Of a DNA stretch of 64,000 bases, positions 39,441 to 52,231 are shown in pieces (position 1 is the stretch's first letter; each line of letters opens with the position of its first letter). Position numbers and translations under genes: made by a program. This DNA comes from an uncultured Pelagibacteraceae bacterium (lineage in GTDB: Bacteria > Pseudomonadota > Alphaproteobacteria > Pelagibacterales > Pelagibacteraceae), in assembly GCA_902559305.1 (NCBI GenBank), contig CACEHK010000001.1, forward strand, positions 99,276 to 163,275, in the 5' to 3' direction. Below the pieces are notes generated by a model. The model was not told where the DNA came from, did no database searches, and saw only the letters and a list, made by a program, of their open reading frames with translations.

Positions 39441-40682
39441 TTAGGAAAATCTTAATGAACTATAGGGTTTCAAATCTAAATTAGTGTTTTCATTTGAAAT
39501 CATTTTAGAAATTATCTTTCCAGATATAGCGGCTAAAGTCCATCCTAAATGATGATGTCCAAAAGAGTAGAAAACATTATCATAATTTTTCGAAGATCCT
39601 ATAACTGGCAGATAATCAGGCAATGTAGGTCTAAAACCCAACCACTCATCATCGTGTTTTTCTGGAAGTCCGTCTAAAAGGTATTTGGCATTTTCAATTA
39701 AATTTTTTATTCTTGGTTTCGAAAGAGGATTTTGTAGACCACCAAACTCTACTGTTCCAACAACTCTTAATCCTTGTTCCATTGGAGTCATTCCAAAGCC
39801 TCTATTCTGAAAAACAACAGGTCTAGAAATTAAATGATCATAACCTTTAAAGTGAATATGATAACCTCTTTCAGTGTCTAAAGGAATATTTTCATGTAAG
39901 TTGTCTGTTAGTTTTTTTGAAAAAGCTCCACAACATATAACCAATCTATCAAATAAAAATCTTTGTGTTTCTGATCTCAAAATGGGTTTATTAGTATCAA
40001 AATCTATATTTTTAATATTTAATTTTAAAAATTTTCCTCCTTTTTTTACGAAATTTTCAAACAGTTTTAACCAAATTTTTCCAGGATTTCTTGCGTGTCT
40101 TGCTTTTTTGTAAAAAACTCCTGCGTGATAAATGTTTTTAATATTTGGTTCTAAGTCGTGTATTTCTTTTTTATTTAGCAATTGTTGTTCTGCTCCTATT
40201 TCATTTCTTATATTAATTTCTAATTCTCTACTTTTGAGATTCTGATCATTCCAAATATACATAATACCCTTATTCTCTACTAATCCAGATAAATCAATAT
40301 CTTCGAATAATTCGTCATAAGCGGGAAGAGCTAAGTCTAATATCTGGTGCATATACTTTGCCGTATGCATCATATTTTTTTTACTACAATTCTTTATAAA
40401 TTTTAAAAACCAGGGAATCATTTTCGGAACATAATTCCATTTTAAAGCTAAGGGTCCAGTAGAACTTAGAAGCATCGCCGGAACGTCACTTAAAATATCT
40501 GGTCTATTTACTGGTACTGATGCATAAGGTGAAAAGTGACCAGCATTACCATATGATGCTGCCTGACTTCCTGGATCATCTCTATCAAATATAGTTACTT
40601 GATGACCTTTTTTTTGCAAAAAAAGTGCATTACAAACTCCCTGTATTCCACCACCTACAATTCCAATTTTTAAATTATTCAT
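39441..40682 (-). CDS. FAD-dependent D-amino acid dehydrogenase (DadA-like)
   Basis: IGIVGGGIQGVCNAL FAD motif, LDTERGYHIHF, FGHHHLGWTLA. Confidence 0.9.
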   Translation of the reverse strand: MNNLKIGIVGGGIQGVCNALFLQKKGHQVTIFDRDDPGSQAASYGNAGHFSPYASVPVNRPDILSDVPAMLLSSTGPLALKWNYVPKMIPWFLKFIKNCSKKNMMHTAKYMHQILDLALPAYDELFEDIDLSGLVENKGIMYIWNDQNLKSRELEINIRNEIGAEQQLLNKKEIHDLEPNIKNIYHAGVFYKKARHARNPGKIWLKLFENFVKKGGKFLKLNIKNIDFDTNKPILRSETQRFLFDRLVICCGAFSKKLTDNLHENIPLDTERGYHIHFKGYDHLISRPVVFQNRGFGMTPMEQGLRVVGTVEFGGLQNPLSKPRIKNLIENAKYLLDGLPEKHDDEWLGFRPTLPDYLPVIGSSKNYDNVFYSFGHHHLGWTLAAISGKIISKMISNENTNLDLKPYSSLRFS

Positions 40683-40747
40683 TGATAGTATTTATATTAC
40701 ACATTTACTTTAAATTATTTAAAGTGACAAATTATACTAAGATAATT

Positions 40748-41872
40748 TTAAGATATTAATTGGCGGTTATAGACTTTTGCACTCATTACAATACCAAGTC
40801 CTAACATTGTAGCTAGCATGGATGATCCACCATAGGACATTATGGGCAAAGGAGAGCCAACTATAGGTAGTAAGCCCAAAACCATAGCCATATTTACAGT
40901 TATATAAACAAATATTGCTGAACCAAACCCATAGCAAAAGAATTTACCAAAAAAACTTCTTGAAAATGATCCAATTCTTATAATTCTAAAAATTAAAACT
41001 GAATACAAAATAAGTAAAATAATTGAGCCAATAAAACCAAATTCTTCTGAATACAATGTAAATATAAAATCTGTATGTTTCTCGGGTAAAAATTCTAAAT
41101 ATCCTTGAGTTCCTTTTAAAAAACCTTTACCCATAAGACCTCCTGATCCAACAGCAATTTTTGACTGGATAATTTGATAACCAGCTCCTAATGGATCTTT
41201 ATCTGGATCAAAAAAAGTTAGAATTCTAAGTTTTTGATAAGGTTTTAAAAAAGAGATCACAAATGGTGCAGATATAATAAAAAATAATGTTGAGTAAAAA
41301 AAATATTTAATATTTACACCAGCTAACCACAAAACAATTATTCCACTTGAAGCAATTAAAATAGATGTCCCAAGATCTGGCTGACTTATTACAAGTGCGA
41401 TAGGAATAAATAAAATTAAAATCGGTATAATTACATTTTGAATTTTGTTTACATTAACTACCTGTATTCTATGATAGTATTTTGCAAAACAAAGTATAAT
41501 AGCTATCTTCATAAGTTCTGATGGTTGTAAATTTATAAAATATAAATCTATCCATCTTTGAGAGCCCGAAGCAGTTATACCAAATAAAGAAGCCCAGACC
41601 AGAAGACCAAGTACAATTATATAAAAAAAATATCCAAGAGCGTGCCAAGTTTTAATATTGATAAAAGAAATGAAAATCATCATTGCAAAAAAAACTAAAA
41701 ATCTGATTATATGGCTTTCGGTATGATACAAAACCTCTCCACCATCTGTGGAGTACATTGCAATTGAACTAATTAGTCCTAAAAGTAATACACAAAATAT
41801 AAGTATATAGTCCAGAGATCTTAACTTTTGAAAAAAAGTAGAATTATTTGATAATGAGCTTTCTATAAACAT
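40748..41872 (-). CDS. rodA: Rod shape-determining protein RodA (SEDS glycosyltransferase)
   Basis: QPDLGTSI, FLPEKHTDFIFTLYSEEFGF, PIMSYGGSSM. Confidence 0.95.
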   Translation of the reverse strand: MFIESSLSNNSTFFQKLRSLDYILIFCVLLLGLISSIAMYSTDGGEVLYHTESHIIRFLVFFAMMIFISFINIKTWHALGYFFYIIVLGLLVWASLFGITASGSQRWIDLYFINLQPSELMKIAIILCFAKYYHRIQVVNVNKIQNVIIPILILFIPIALVISQPDLGTSILIASSGIIVLWLAGVNIKYFFYSTLFFIISAPFVISFLKPYQKLRILTFFDPDKDPLGAGYQIIQSKIAVGSGGLMGKGFLKGTQGYLEFLPEKHTDFIFTLYSEEFGFIGSIILLILYSVLIFRIIRIGSFSRSFFGKFFCYGFGSAIFVYITVNMAMVLGLLPIVGSPLPIMSYGGSSMLATMLGLGIVMSAKVYNRQLIS

Positions 41873-43845
41873 TATATTTTAATTAATTTTTTTGTTTTAA
41901 TTGATTCTCTTAGTGGGTGCCTATCTATGATAAATTTAAATAATTTTTTAGCAATTGGAGCTGCTGCTTTACTTCCAGATCCTCCATGCTCTACCAGAAT
42001 ACTTAATGCATATCTCGGATTTTTATATGGACCAAAAGCTATATACCATGCATGGTCTCTTTCTTTATAGGGGATTTGATCAGTTTCTAAATCAAGTTTT
42101 CTTTCTGCTTCTGTAATTCTTTTTACTTGGGCAGTCCCAGTTTTCCCTGCAAATTGATACTTTGGATCATCGATTCTAGATGAAAATGAAGTTCCATAAA
42201 GTTCATTTGTAGAACTAAACATAGCATCGAGAACAAATTTAACATTTTCCTTATTTCTATATAATGGAGTGTATTTTTTTTCTTTGTCATTAAAAAATCT
42301 TTCTGGTACAGAAAAAATATTTGAGTTTATTTGATTATTTTCAGTTGCAAGTTTCATTTTTTCTCTAATACTTTCAGCTGTTTCTTCTTTGCCTAAAATT
42401 ATTTTTGGATATATTTTGTGTCCTCCATTTGCAAGTTGAGCTGTCATTAAGCATAATTGCAGAGGTGTTGTTTGAATATAACCTTGACCAATACCGTTAA
42501 TCAATGTTTCACCTAAATACCAATTTTGACCAATGGCTTGTTTTTTCCATTTTGTTGATGGAACAACTCCTTTTTTTTCGTTAAAATAATTTCCTAAAAC
42601 AACTTCACCTAAACCGAATCGTTTAGCAGTTTCATTTAATCTATCAACGCCTAGTAATCTTGCCGCTTCATAAAAATAGGTATCACAAGATTGTTTAATG
42701 GCATTTTTTAAAGACATGTATCCATGTCCTTTTTTTTTCCAGCAATGATATTTCATTCCATATAACTCTAAAGGATGTTTGTGACCTCTACAGTTAACTT
42801 TTAGTTTAGTAGAAATAACATCATTTTCCAAAGCAGAAAGTGCAACGATTGGTTTAATTGTTGAGCCTGGAGAATATAAACCTGAAACAGTTTTGTTTAA
42901 TAAAGGTTTTAATGGATTTTTTTTTATTTCATTCCATTTCCCTTTTTCAATTCCATATAAGAATAAATTTGGATCAAATGAAGGAGAAGAATTCATTGCA
43001 ATAATTTCTCCTGTGTAAATATCCATGATAGAAATAGATCCTGCTTTTTCTTTCAAAAGTTCCTGTGTATACTTTTGTATCTCAGTATCAATTGTAAGTC
43101 TTATTGTTTTTCCTTTTTCACCTTCCTTAAAATCTATTTGATTGATTCTTTTTCCATAGGCATTCACTTCAAATCTCTGTATGCTATTTGTTCCTATCAG
43201 CTCATTTTCCAGTGCCTTTTCAAGTCCTGTTTTACCAACTCTTAAACCAGGAACATTTCTTTGTTTTATTGTTTCGTTATTTACTATATCTTCAACACTT
43301 GCTTCCGAAACATACCCTAAAACATGAGTGTAAATTTCACTATAAGGATAGTTTCTTCCAACAGTTAAAACGGGTCTTGCACCAGATAATTCATGAAGAT
43401 AGAAATTAATTTTTGAAAATTCATCCCATGATAAATTTTCAGAAACTATTAAGGTTTCCCAAGGTTTTTGTTTATTTTTTTTTTTAATTAAATCTCGTAA
43501 ATGATTATCACTTAAATTTAAAATATCTTTAAGCCTTACCATTAAAGTTTTAAAATCTTCTACCTGTTCTGGAACAACGTGTAATTGATATACTGTTAAA
43601 TTTTTTGCGATTCTATTTCCAAAATAATCTTCAAATTCACCTCTTACCGGTGGAAGTCTCGACTCTCTTAACCTATTTTTATCAGATAAAGTTAAATATT
43701 TTTTATTCTCACTAATCTGAAGAGAAAACAATCTACCAATAATTCCAAAAAAAACGACTGCCTTAGCTGCAGCAAAAATAAACATTCTTCTGTTTACTAT
43801 GTTTGTTTTTTTAAAACCTGAATCTTCTCCACCTCCAACAATCAT
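41872..43845 (-). CDS. mrdA: Penicillin-binding protein 2
   Basis: GLYSPGSTIKP, KQSCDTYFYEAA, FAGKTGTAQV. Confidence 0.95.
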   Translation of the reverse strand: MIVGGGEDSGFKKTNIVNRRMFIFAAAKAVVFFGIIGRLFSLQISENKKYLTLSDKNRLRESRLPPVRGEFEDYFGNRIAKNLTVYQLHVVPEQVEDFKTLMVRLKDILNLSDNHLRDLIKKKNKQKPWETLIVSENLSWDEFSKINFYLHELSGARPVLTVGRNYPYSEIYTHVLGYVSEASVEDIVNNETIKQRNVPGLRVGKTGLEKALENELIGTNSIQRFEVNAYGKRINQIDFKEGEKGKTIRLTIDTEIQKYTQELLKEKAGSISIMDIYTGEIIAMNSSPSFDPNLFLYGIEKGKWNEIKKNPLKPLLNKTVSGLYSPGSTIKPIVALSALENDVISTKLKVNCRGHKHPLELYGMKYHCWKKKGHGYMSLKNAIKQSCDTYFYEAARLLGVDRLNETAKRFGLGEVVLGNYFNEKKGVVPSTKWKKQAIGQNWYLGETLINGIGQGYIQTTPLQLCLMTAQLANGGHKIYPKIILGKEETAESIREKMKLATENNQINSNIFSVPERFFNDKEKKYTPLYRNKENVKFVLDAMFSSTNELYGTSFSSRIDDPKYQFAGKTGTAQVKRITEAERKLDLETDQIPYKERDHAWYIAFGPYKNPRYALSILVEHGGSGSKAAAPIAKKLFKFIIDRHPLRESIKTKKLIKI

Positions 43846-44357
43846 GCTCTAATCCTAGCTAAAATTTTTCCATAAATGTCAAAGAAATATGCAAAAATAT
43901 AATAAAGTAAAAATGTAAAAATTATATTTCCCAGTATTTCGTAGTAATTAACCTCTAATGCAAAAAATAGGATTAGTAAAAAATAATTTACCGAGTTTGC
44001 AAATAAAATTGTAAATAAAAAATAAAACCAATCTTTAAATTTATTTGGTCGTAATGTTATATTTTTAAGATAAGCAGCAAATCCACATATAATTAAATAG
44101 GTTAAGCTACTGATGCCTATTGGAAATCCTAAAACTGAGTCATTAAACATACCTGCTATAAAAATATATCCATAACCAAGAGTTTCTATTCTTTTTAAAC
44201 TCCAATAAAAAATTAATATAAAGGGAAAATTAAATGAAAAGTATTGATAGTTTAGATAGTTTAAATCAAATTCATTAAATACTGATATAAATAATAACAG
44301 AAGAGGTAGATATAATAGCAGTCTGTTTCTAATAGAATTTTTAAATTTTGAACTCAT
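43842..44357 (-). CDS. mreD: MreD-like rod shape-determining membrane protein
   Basis: Small multi-TM protein between mreC and mrdA. Confidence 0.8.
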   Translation of the reverse strand: MSSKFKNSIRNRLLLYLPLLLLFISVFNEFDLNYLNYQYFSFNFPFILIFYWSLKRIETLGYGYIFIAGMFNDSVLGFPIGISSLTYLIICGFAAYLKNITLRPNKFKDWFYFLFTILFANSVNYFLLILFFALEVNYYEILGNIIFTFLLYYIFAYFFDIYGKILARIRA

Positions 44358-45208
44358 TATTTATCAACCTGCTGAAATCTTACTAGTTTTACAAAAGTTA
44401 GTTGTGATAATTTAGAAAAAAATATTACTTTATCCTCCTCATTTGACTCTGCATTTTTATTATAAAAGCCTATTGGAATTCCAGATTTAAATATTCCTCC
44501 AGACCCAGAAGTATAAACTATACTCTTATCATTAATATTAATCTCGATTTCCATATATTCAATTTTGCCATTTTGTTTACCCGTTCCTGTTAATATAGAC
44601 TGGATATTTCCCGGTTCTATTGCGACTGGTATTTTACTATTCAAATCTGATATAAGTAAAGCTCTAGATGTAGAATAGTTAACTTCTACAATTTTGCCTA
44701 CTAGATAATTGCCATCTAAGACTGCCATACCAAGTTTAATATTATCCTTAGAACCTTTATTGACAATTATAGATTTTAAAAATGGACTTTTTTTATCAAT
44801 TAAAACCTTGGCAATTAATTCTTCTGAATTGTAGATATATTCATCAATAGTTTTTTTTAATCTTTCATTTTCAGATTTTAAAAATTTAACTTCATATTTT
44901 TCAGATTTAAGTTTATTGAGCTCTTCTTTGACTAATAAATAATTACTATAAACTCTATAATGATCTTTAATTATGTTATTTAGATCTAGAATTTTTTTTT
45001 CTGGAATTGAAACTATAAAAGAAGATCTATAAACAATTTCATTTAAAGCAATCTTTAGATAATTAGTAACAGGTAAATTTATTTTACTTAAAATTAACAA
45101 GCCTATGGAAAAAAAAATTAAACCTATTAAAGAAAATCTTTGTTTATTTCCTTTTTTAATAAACGCAGAGCGAATAGCTATTATAAAGTCATCTCTACTC
45201 GCTGCCAT
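44357..45208 (-). CDS. mreC: Rod shape-determining protein MreC
   Basis: N-terminal TM, coiled coil, GMAVLDGNYLVGKIVEVNYSTSRALLISDLNSKIPV. Confidence 0.9.
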   Translation of the reverse strand: MAASRDDFIIAIRSAFIKKGNKQRFSLIGLIFFSIGLLILSKINLPVTNYLKIALNEIVYRSSFIVSIPEKKILDLNNIIKDHYRVYSNYLLVKEELNKLKSEKYEVKFLKSENERLKKTIDEYIYNSEELIAKVLIDKKSPFLKSIIVNKGSKDNIKLGMAVLDGNYLVGKIVEVNYSTSRALLISDLNSKIPVAIEPGNIQSILTGTGKQNGKIEYMEIEININDKSIVYTSGSGGIFKSGIPIGFYNKNAESNEEDKVIFFSKLSQLTFVKLVRFQQVDK

Positions 45209-45214
45209 AAGTTT

Positions 45215-46249
<1,035 letters not shown>

Positions 46250-47833
46250 TTAAATTCCTCTAACTTTCTCTTCTTTTTTTTGCTCTGGAGAATAACCAGG
46301 AGCTGTTTTGTCTCTCTTAATAATCATTTTATTTAATGCATTTATGTATGCATTTGCTGATGCAACTAATGTATCAGTATCAGCTGCTTGACCAACAGTT
46401 GTTTTTCCATTTTCCTCAATTCGGACACTAACTGTAGCCTGAGCATCGGTTCCTTCCGTCACAGCATGAACTTGGTATAACTGTAAATTTACATCGTGCG
46501 GATAAAGTTTTTTTATACATTTAAATATCGCATCTACAGGTCCATCCCCAGTCTCAGAAGCTTTATTTATTTCTCCAAAAACATCTAAAGTCATCTCTGC
46601 TTTTTGAGGTTCGCCAGTTCCAGCATATACTTTCAGTGATTTTAGATTAATTGCATTAACCTTATTGTCTACTATCAAGCTATCATCAACTAATGCAATA
46701 ATATCTTCATCGTATACATGTTTTTTTTTGTCTGCTAATACTTTAAATTTACCAAAAGCATTTTCTATAACATCATCTGTAACATCAGCATAACCTAAGC
46801 TTGTTAATTTATCTTTGAAAGCATGTCGTCCTGAATGTTTTCCCATAACTAAAGAAGTTTGTTTTACCCCAACACTTTCGGGAGTCATAATTTCATAGGT
46901 TTGTCTATTTTTTAACATTCCATCTTGATGAATTCCAGATTCATGGGCGAATGCATTCTTTCCGACTATTGCTTTGTTATACTGCACGGGAAAGCCTGTT
47001 GCATTTGAAACAATTTTTGAAGCTTTACTTAAAAGAGTAGTATTAATTCCTGTTTCGTATGGCATTAAATCTGGTCTTGTCTTCATTGCCATTACAACTT
47101 CTTCAAGAGCTGCGTTTCCTGCTCTCTCTCCAATTCCATTTATAGTACATTCTATTTGTCTTGCTCCAGCTTGTACTCCTGCTAAAGAATTTGCAACAGC
47201 TAAACCTAAATCATTATGACAATGTGTAGATAAAATTGCTTTATCAATATTTGGAACTTTATTAAGTAAAGTTTGAATAATTTTTGTAAATTCTGATGGG
47301 ACAGTATAGCCTACTGTGTCAGGGATATTTATTGTTTTTGCACCACATTTAATAGCAAGTTCAACTGTTTTGCACATATAATCCATATCCGTTCTAGTTC
47401 CATCTTCACATGACCATTCCACATCATCTGTAAACTTTCTAGCATAAGTAACGTGTTCTTTGATAGACTCGTAAACTTCATCGGGAGTTTTATTCAGTTT
47501 ATGTTTCATGTGTAAAGGGCTAGTAGATATAAAAGTATGAATTCTAAACCTTGGTGCGTGTTTTAATGCTTCATAACATCTGTCTATATCTTTTTTTGAA
47601 TGCCTTGAAAGACCAGCTGGGATAGAATTTTTTAAAATTTTGCTAATTTCACTTACAGCCTCAAAGTCACCAGGTGAAGCAATTGGAAATCCAGCTTCGA
47701 TTATATCTACTCCAAGCTCATCAAATACTCTTGAAATTTGAAGTTTTTCTTCTAAACTCATAGATGCTCCTGGTGATTGCTCACCATCTCTCATGGTAGT
47801 ATCAAAGATATATACTCTATTTTTTTCAGTCAT
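46250..47833 (-). CDS. leuA: 2-isopropylmalate synthase
   Basis: FDTTMRDGEQSPGASM, HCHNDLGLAVANSL, C-terminal regulatory domain. Confidence 0.96.
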   Translation of the reverse strand: MTEKNRVYIFDTTMRDGEQSPGASMSLEEKLQISRVFDELGVDIIEAGFPIASPGDFEAVSEISKILKNSIPAGLSRHSKKDIDRCYEALKHAPRFRIHTFISTSPLHMKHKLNKTPDEVYESIKEHVTYARKFTDDVEWSCEDGTRTDMDYMCKTVELAIKCGAKTINIPDTVGYTVPSEFTKIIQTLLNKVPNIDKAILSTHCHNDLGLAVANSLAGVQAGARQIECTINGIGERAGNAALEEVVMAMKTRPDLMPYETGINTTLLSKASKIVSNATGFPVQYNKAIVGKNAFAHESGIHQDGMLKNRQTYEIMTPESVGVKQTSLVMGKHSGRHAFKDKLTSLGYADVTDDVIENAFGKFKVLADKKKHVYDEDIIALVDDSLIVDNKVNAINLKSLKVYAGTGEPQKAEMTLDVFGEINKASETGDGPVDAIFKCIKKLYPHDVNLQLYQVHAVTEGTDAQATVSVRIEENGKTTVGQAADTDTLVASANAYINALNKMIIKRDKTAPGYSPEQKKEEKVRGI

Positions 47834-47911
47834 TTTATTATATTAAAGCCCAAGCATAATACATTCTCTCGCCTAGATTGCAAAAATAAAATGGATATTT
47901 TTTAATTATAA

Positions 47912-48946
<1,035 letters not shown>

Positions 48947-48952
48947 TTAAAT

Positions 48953-49501
48953 TTATTTAAAAACCTCTGAACCTCTTGTCATGGCTACTGCTCCTGTTCT
49001 TGAAACACTTATAAGACCAAATTTTTTTAAATTTTTTGACATTAAATCAATTTCTCTTCTTAAAGCTGTTATTTGTATAACATAGGATTTATTTGTTTTA
49101 TCCAATATTATAGCATTAAACTTTTTGCAAGCTTTTAAAGCTTTATCTTTTTTGTTTTTATTTCCGACAATTTTAAATAAAGCCATCTCCTTAAATATAA
49201 CTTTTTTATCTTCCCTTTTAAAATCAGCAACTTTATGAACTGGTACAAGTTTTTTTAATTGTAGTTTAATTTGTTCTATAACTTGTGGCGTTCCTGTTGT
49301 TACTATTGTAATTCTAGATATATTTAGTTTAGGGTCAATTTCAGCAACAGCTAACGACTCAATGTTATATCCTCTACCAGAGAACAAGCCAACTACTCTT
49401 GCTAAAACTCCAGCTTCATTATCAACCCATACAACAATAATGTGAGTATCAAGTTTTCCTAATTTGCCTGGAATGCTATATGCTGATTTTGATTTAATCA
49501 T
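48953..49501 (-). CDS. ilvH: Acetolactate synthase small subunit
   Basis: ACT domain VDNEAGVLARVVGLFSGRGYNIESL. Confidence 0.94.
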   Translation of the reverse strand: MIKSKSAYSIPGKLGKLDTHIIVVWVDNEAGVLARVVGLFSGRGYNIESLAVAEIDPKLNISRITIVTTGTPQVIEQIKLQLKKLVPVHKVADFKREDKKVIFKEMALFKIVGNKNKKDKALKACKKFNAIILDKTNKSYVIQITALRREIDLMSKNLKKFGLISVSRTGAVAMTRGSEVFK

Positions 49502-51267
49502 TATACTAAAGTCTTTCCCTTGCCTGTAATTTTATTATCTTTTTGATCCTTTGGACCTAAAAGCATCTGATTATGAGGTTTTCCTGATGGTATCATTGGA
49601 AAACAGTTTTCTTGTTTATCCACCCTACAATCAAAAATCACCGGCCTGTCAGTGTTTATCATTTCTATTATTTTATCATCTAATTCGTCTGGAGAAGTTG
49701 CTCTTATTCCTAAGCAACCATAAGCCTCTGCCAGTTTTACAAAGTCTGGCAATGCGGCCGTATAACTTTCTGAATAATTTTTATCATGTAGTAGCTCTTG
49801 CCATTGTCTAACCATGCCCATGTATTCATTGTTTAAAATAAATATTTTAATTGGTAGACTGTATTGAACTGCTGTAGACATTTCTTGCATTGTCATTAAA
49901 ACAGATGCTTCTCCAGCAATATCTATCACTAGCTTATTTGGATGTGCTACTTGTACTCCTACTGCAGCAGGTAAACCGTATCCCATAGTTCCCAATCCAC
50001 CAGAAGTCATCCAACGATTTGGTTTATTAAATTTATAATGCTGTGCCGCCCACATTTGATGTTGGCCTACTTCGGTTGTAATGTATGTATCCTTATTTTT
50101 TGTTAATTCATAAAGTCTTTGAATCGCATATTGTGGTTTGATTGTTTCATTGCTATTAACAAAATCAAAAGAATTAACTGATCTCCATTTCTGAATTTTT
50201 TCCCACCAATTAGAAATTTTTTGTTTATTAGATTTAGAAAAATTTGGCTTTACTTTTTTAATAGTTTTGATTGTAGATGTGATAACCTCTGCAACATCGC
50301 CTACAATAGGTAAATCTACTTTAACATTTTTATTAATTGAAGATGGATCAATATCAATATGAACTTTTTTTGAATTGGGAGAAAATTCATCAATTTTTCC
50401 TGTAATTCTATCATCAAATCTAGCACCAATATTTATCATTAAGTCACAGTCGTGCATCGCATTGTTGGCTTCGTATGAACCATGCATGCCAAGCATTCCT
50501 AAAAATTGACTATCATCACCCGGAAAAGATCCGAGACCTTGTAAAGTTGTTGTTATGGGAAATCCAGTTGTATTAACTAGCTCTCTTAAAAGCTGACTTG
50601 CTTTTGGACCTGAGTTAATAACTCCTCCACCGGTATAAAAAATTGGCTTCGAAGATTTACTCATCAAATTAATTAATTCATTTATATCTTTTTGTGAAAA
50701 TTGATTTTTTACTTTTCCATTTAATTTTTTTTGTTTTTTAAATTTTGAGTAGCCTGTCCTTTGAAATTGAACATCTTTTGGAATATCAACTAAAACTGGC
50801 CCTGGTCTCCCCGTGGTTGCAACCTCAAAAGCTTTGTGAATAGTTTTTTGTAAATCTTTTATATCTTTAACTAGCCAATTATGTTTTGTACATGGTCTTG
50901 TTATTCCTGTTGTGTCGCATTCTTGAAAGGCATCTGTTCCAATTAAATGTGTAGGAACTTGACCTGATATACAAACAAGAGGTATTGAGTCCATGTAAGC
51001 ATCAGTTAAAGCAGTGACCGCATTAGTAGCTCCCGGTCCTGAAGTAACTAGTAGCACTCCTGGTTTTCCAGTAGATCTTGCATAACCTTCGGCAGCGTGA
51101 CCCGCTCCTTGCTCGTGTCGCACTAAAATATGTTTTAAAAAATTAAAATTTTTAAGCTCGTCATAGATTGGAAGTACAGCTCCACCAGGATAACCAAAGA
51201 TAAATTTTACATCTTGGTCTTCCAAACATTTGAATACTATTTCAGCTCCTGAATACAATTTTGACAT
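49501..51267 (-). CDS. ilvI: Acetolactate synthase large subunit
   Basis: FGYPGGAVLPIYDEL, GPGATNAVTALTDAYMDS, NNEYMGMVRQWQ. Confidence 0.95.
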   Translation of the reverse strand: MSKLYSGAEIVFKCLEDQDVKFIFGYPGGAVLPIYDELKNFNFLKHILVRHEQGAGHAAEGYARSTGKPGVLLVTSGPGATNAVTALTDAYMDSIPLVCISGQVPTHLIGTDAFQECDTTGITRPCTKHNWLVKDIKDLQKTIHKAFEVATTGRPGPVLVDIPKDVQFQRTGYSKFKKQKKLNGKVKNQFSQKDINELINLMSKSSKPIFYTGGGVINSGPKASQLLRELVNTTGFPITTTLQGLGSFPGDDSQFLGMLGMHGSYEANNAMHDCDLMINIGARFDDRITGKIDEFSPNSKKVHIDIDPSSINKNVKVDLPIVGDVAEVITSTIKTIKKVKPNFSKSNKQKISNWWEKIQKWRSVNSFDFVNSNETIKPQYAIQRLYELTKNKDTYITTEVGQHQMWAAQHYKFNKPNRWMTSGGLGTMGYGLPAAVGVQVAHPNKLVIDIAGEASVLMTMQEMSTAVQYSLPIKIFILNNEYMGMVRQWQELLHDKNYSESYTAALPDFVKLAEAYGCLGIRATSPDELDDKIIEMINTDRPVIFDCRVDKQENCFPMIPSGKPHNQMLLGPKDQKDNKITGKGKTLV

Positions 51268-51269
51268 TC

Positions 51270-51301
51270 GACCAATCTAGCTGAAGTTGTACTAATTGGT
51301 C
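51270..51301 (-). promoter_or_regulatory. Candidate leader hairpin directly upstream of ilvI start codon
   Basis: Minus strand GACCAATTAG-tacaacttcag-CTA(G)ATTGGTC, ends 2 nt before ATG; not followed by a U-tract. Confidence 0.5.
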
Positions 51302-51316
51302 AAGTTTAAGAAGTAA

Positions 51317-52228
51317 TTATTTTAGTTTTTTTAAAACTAAGTTCAGGTTTTTGGGATTGATTTTTTCCCAAGACTGCATTTGACCACGTGCCCAGGTCGC
51401 CTGTCTTTTTGCGTATTGCCTTGTTTTGATAGCAATTAAGGCCTTAGTCTCTTGAAGGTTGCACTGATTATTCAGTAAATTTGTGATTTCTGCAATTCCA
51501 ATAATTTTATTTGAGCTATTTTCCTTTTTTACTCTAAGTTTATTAAATCTTCTAACTTCATCTATTGCTCCATTTTTAAACATATGTTCTACCCTAGAAT
51601 AAATTCTATTTAGTAATTCATCTCTTGGATAGTCAATGTAAAGTTTTATAAACTCTTCAGATGAAAAGAAAATTTGAGTTTTTTTGAACCAATCAACTAT
51701 TGATTTCTTTGTTTTATATTTAATTTCATATGCTCTAATAGACCTTTGAACATCATTTTTATCAATTTTTCCTTTAATCTTTGGATCAAGTTTCAATAAC
51801 CTACTAAAAAATATTTTTTGACCTAATTTTTTTTGCATCAACATAATTTTATTTCTTACTTGAAATGAAATATTTGGTATTTTTACTAAACCTTCAGTAA
51901 GAGCCTTAAAATATAAACCTGTTCCTCCAACTATAATAGGTACTTTTTTAATTTTACGAATATCTCTAATCTTTTTTAGTAAAAGCTTTAACCACTCTCC
52001 AGTAGAATATTTTTTTTTAACATCGCAAAATCCATATAGATGATGTTTTATTTTTTTTATATCTTTTTTTTTTGGTCTTGCGGTTAAAACTTTAAGTTGT
52101 TTATAAACTTGCATGCTATCAGCATTTATAATTTCTCCTTTAATTTTTTTTGCTAATTTTAAAGCAAAATTTGATTTCCCACTCGCTGTTGGGCCATAAA
52201 TTAAAATGATTTTGGACTTAAGGTCCAT
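51317..52228 (-). CDS. miaA: tRNA dimethylallyltransferase
   Basis: IYGPTASGKSNFAL, NADSMQVYKQL, VGGTGLYFKAL. Confidence 0.95.
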   Translation of the reverse strand: MDLKSKIILIYGPTASGKSNFALKLAKKIKGEIINADSMQVYKQLKVLTARPKKKDIKKIKHHLYGFCDVKKKYSTGEWLKLLLKKIRDIRKIKKVPIIVGGTGLYFKALTEGLVKIPNISFQVRNKIMLMQKKLGQKIFFSRLLKLDPKIKGKIDKNDVQRSIRAYEIKYKTKKSIVDWFKKTQIFFSSEEFIKLYIDYPRDELLNRIYSRVEHMFKNGAIDEVRRFNKLRVKKENSSNKIIGIAEITNLLNNQCNLQETKALIAIKTRQYAKRQATWARGQMQSWEKINPKNLNLVLKKLK

Positions 52229-52231
52229 TAA

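Noticed and set aside
51270-51301. Hairpin as a miaA terminator
   Set aside because: No U-tract follows the stem on the minus strand, and it abuts the ilvI start codon
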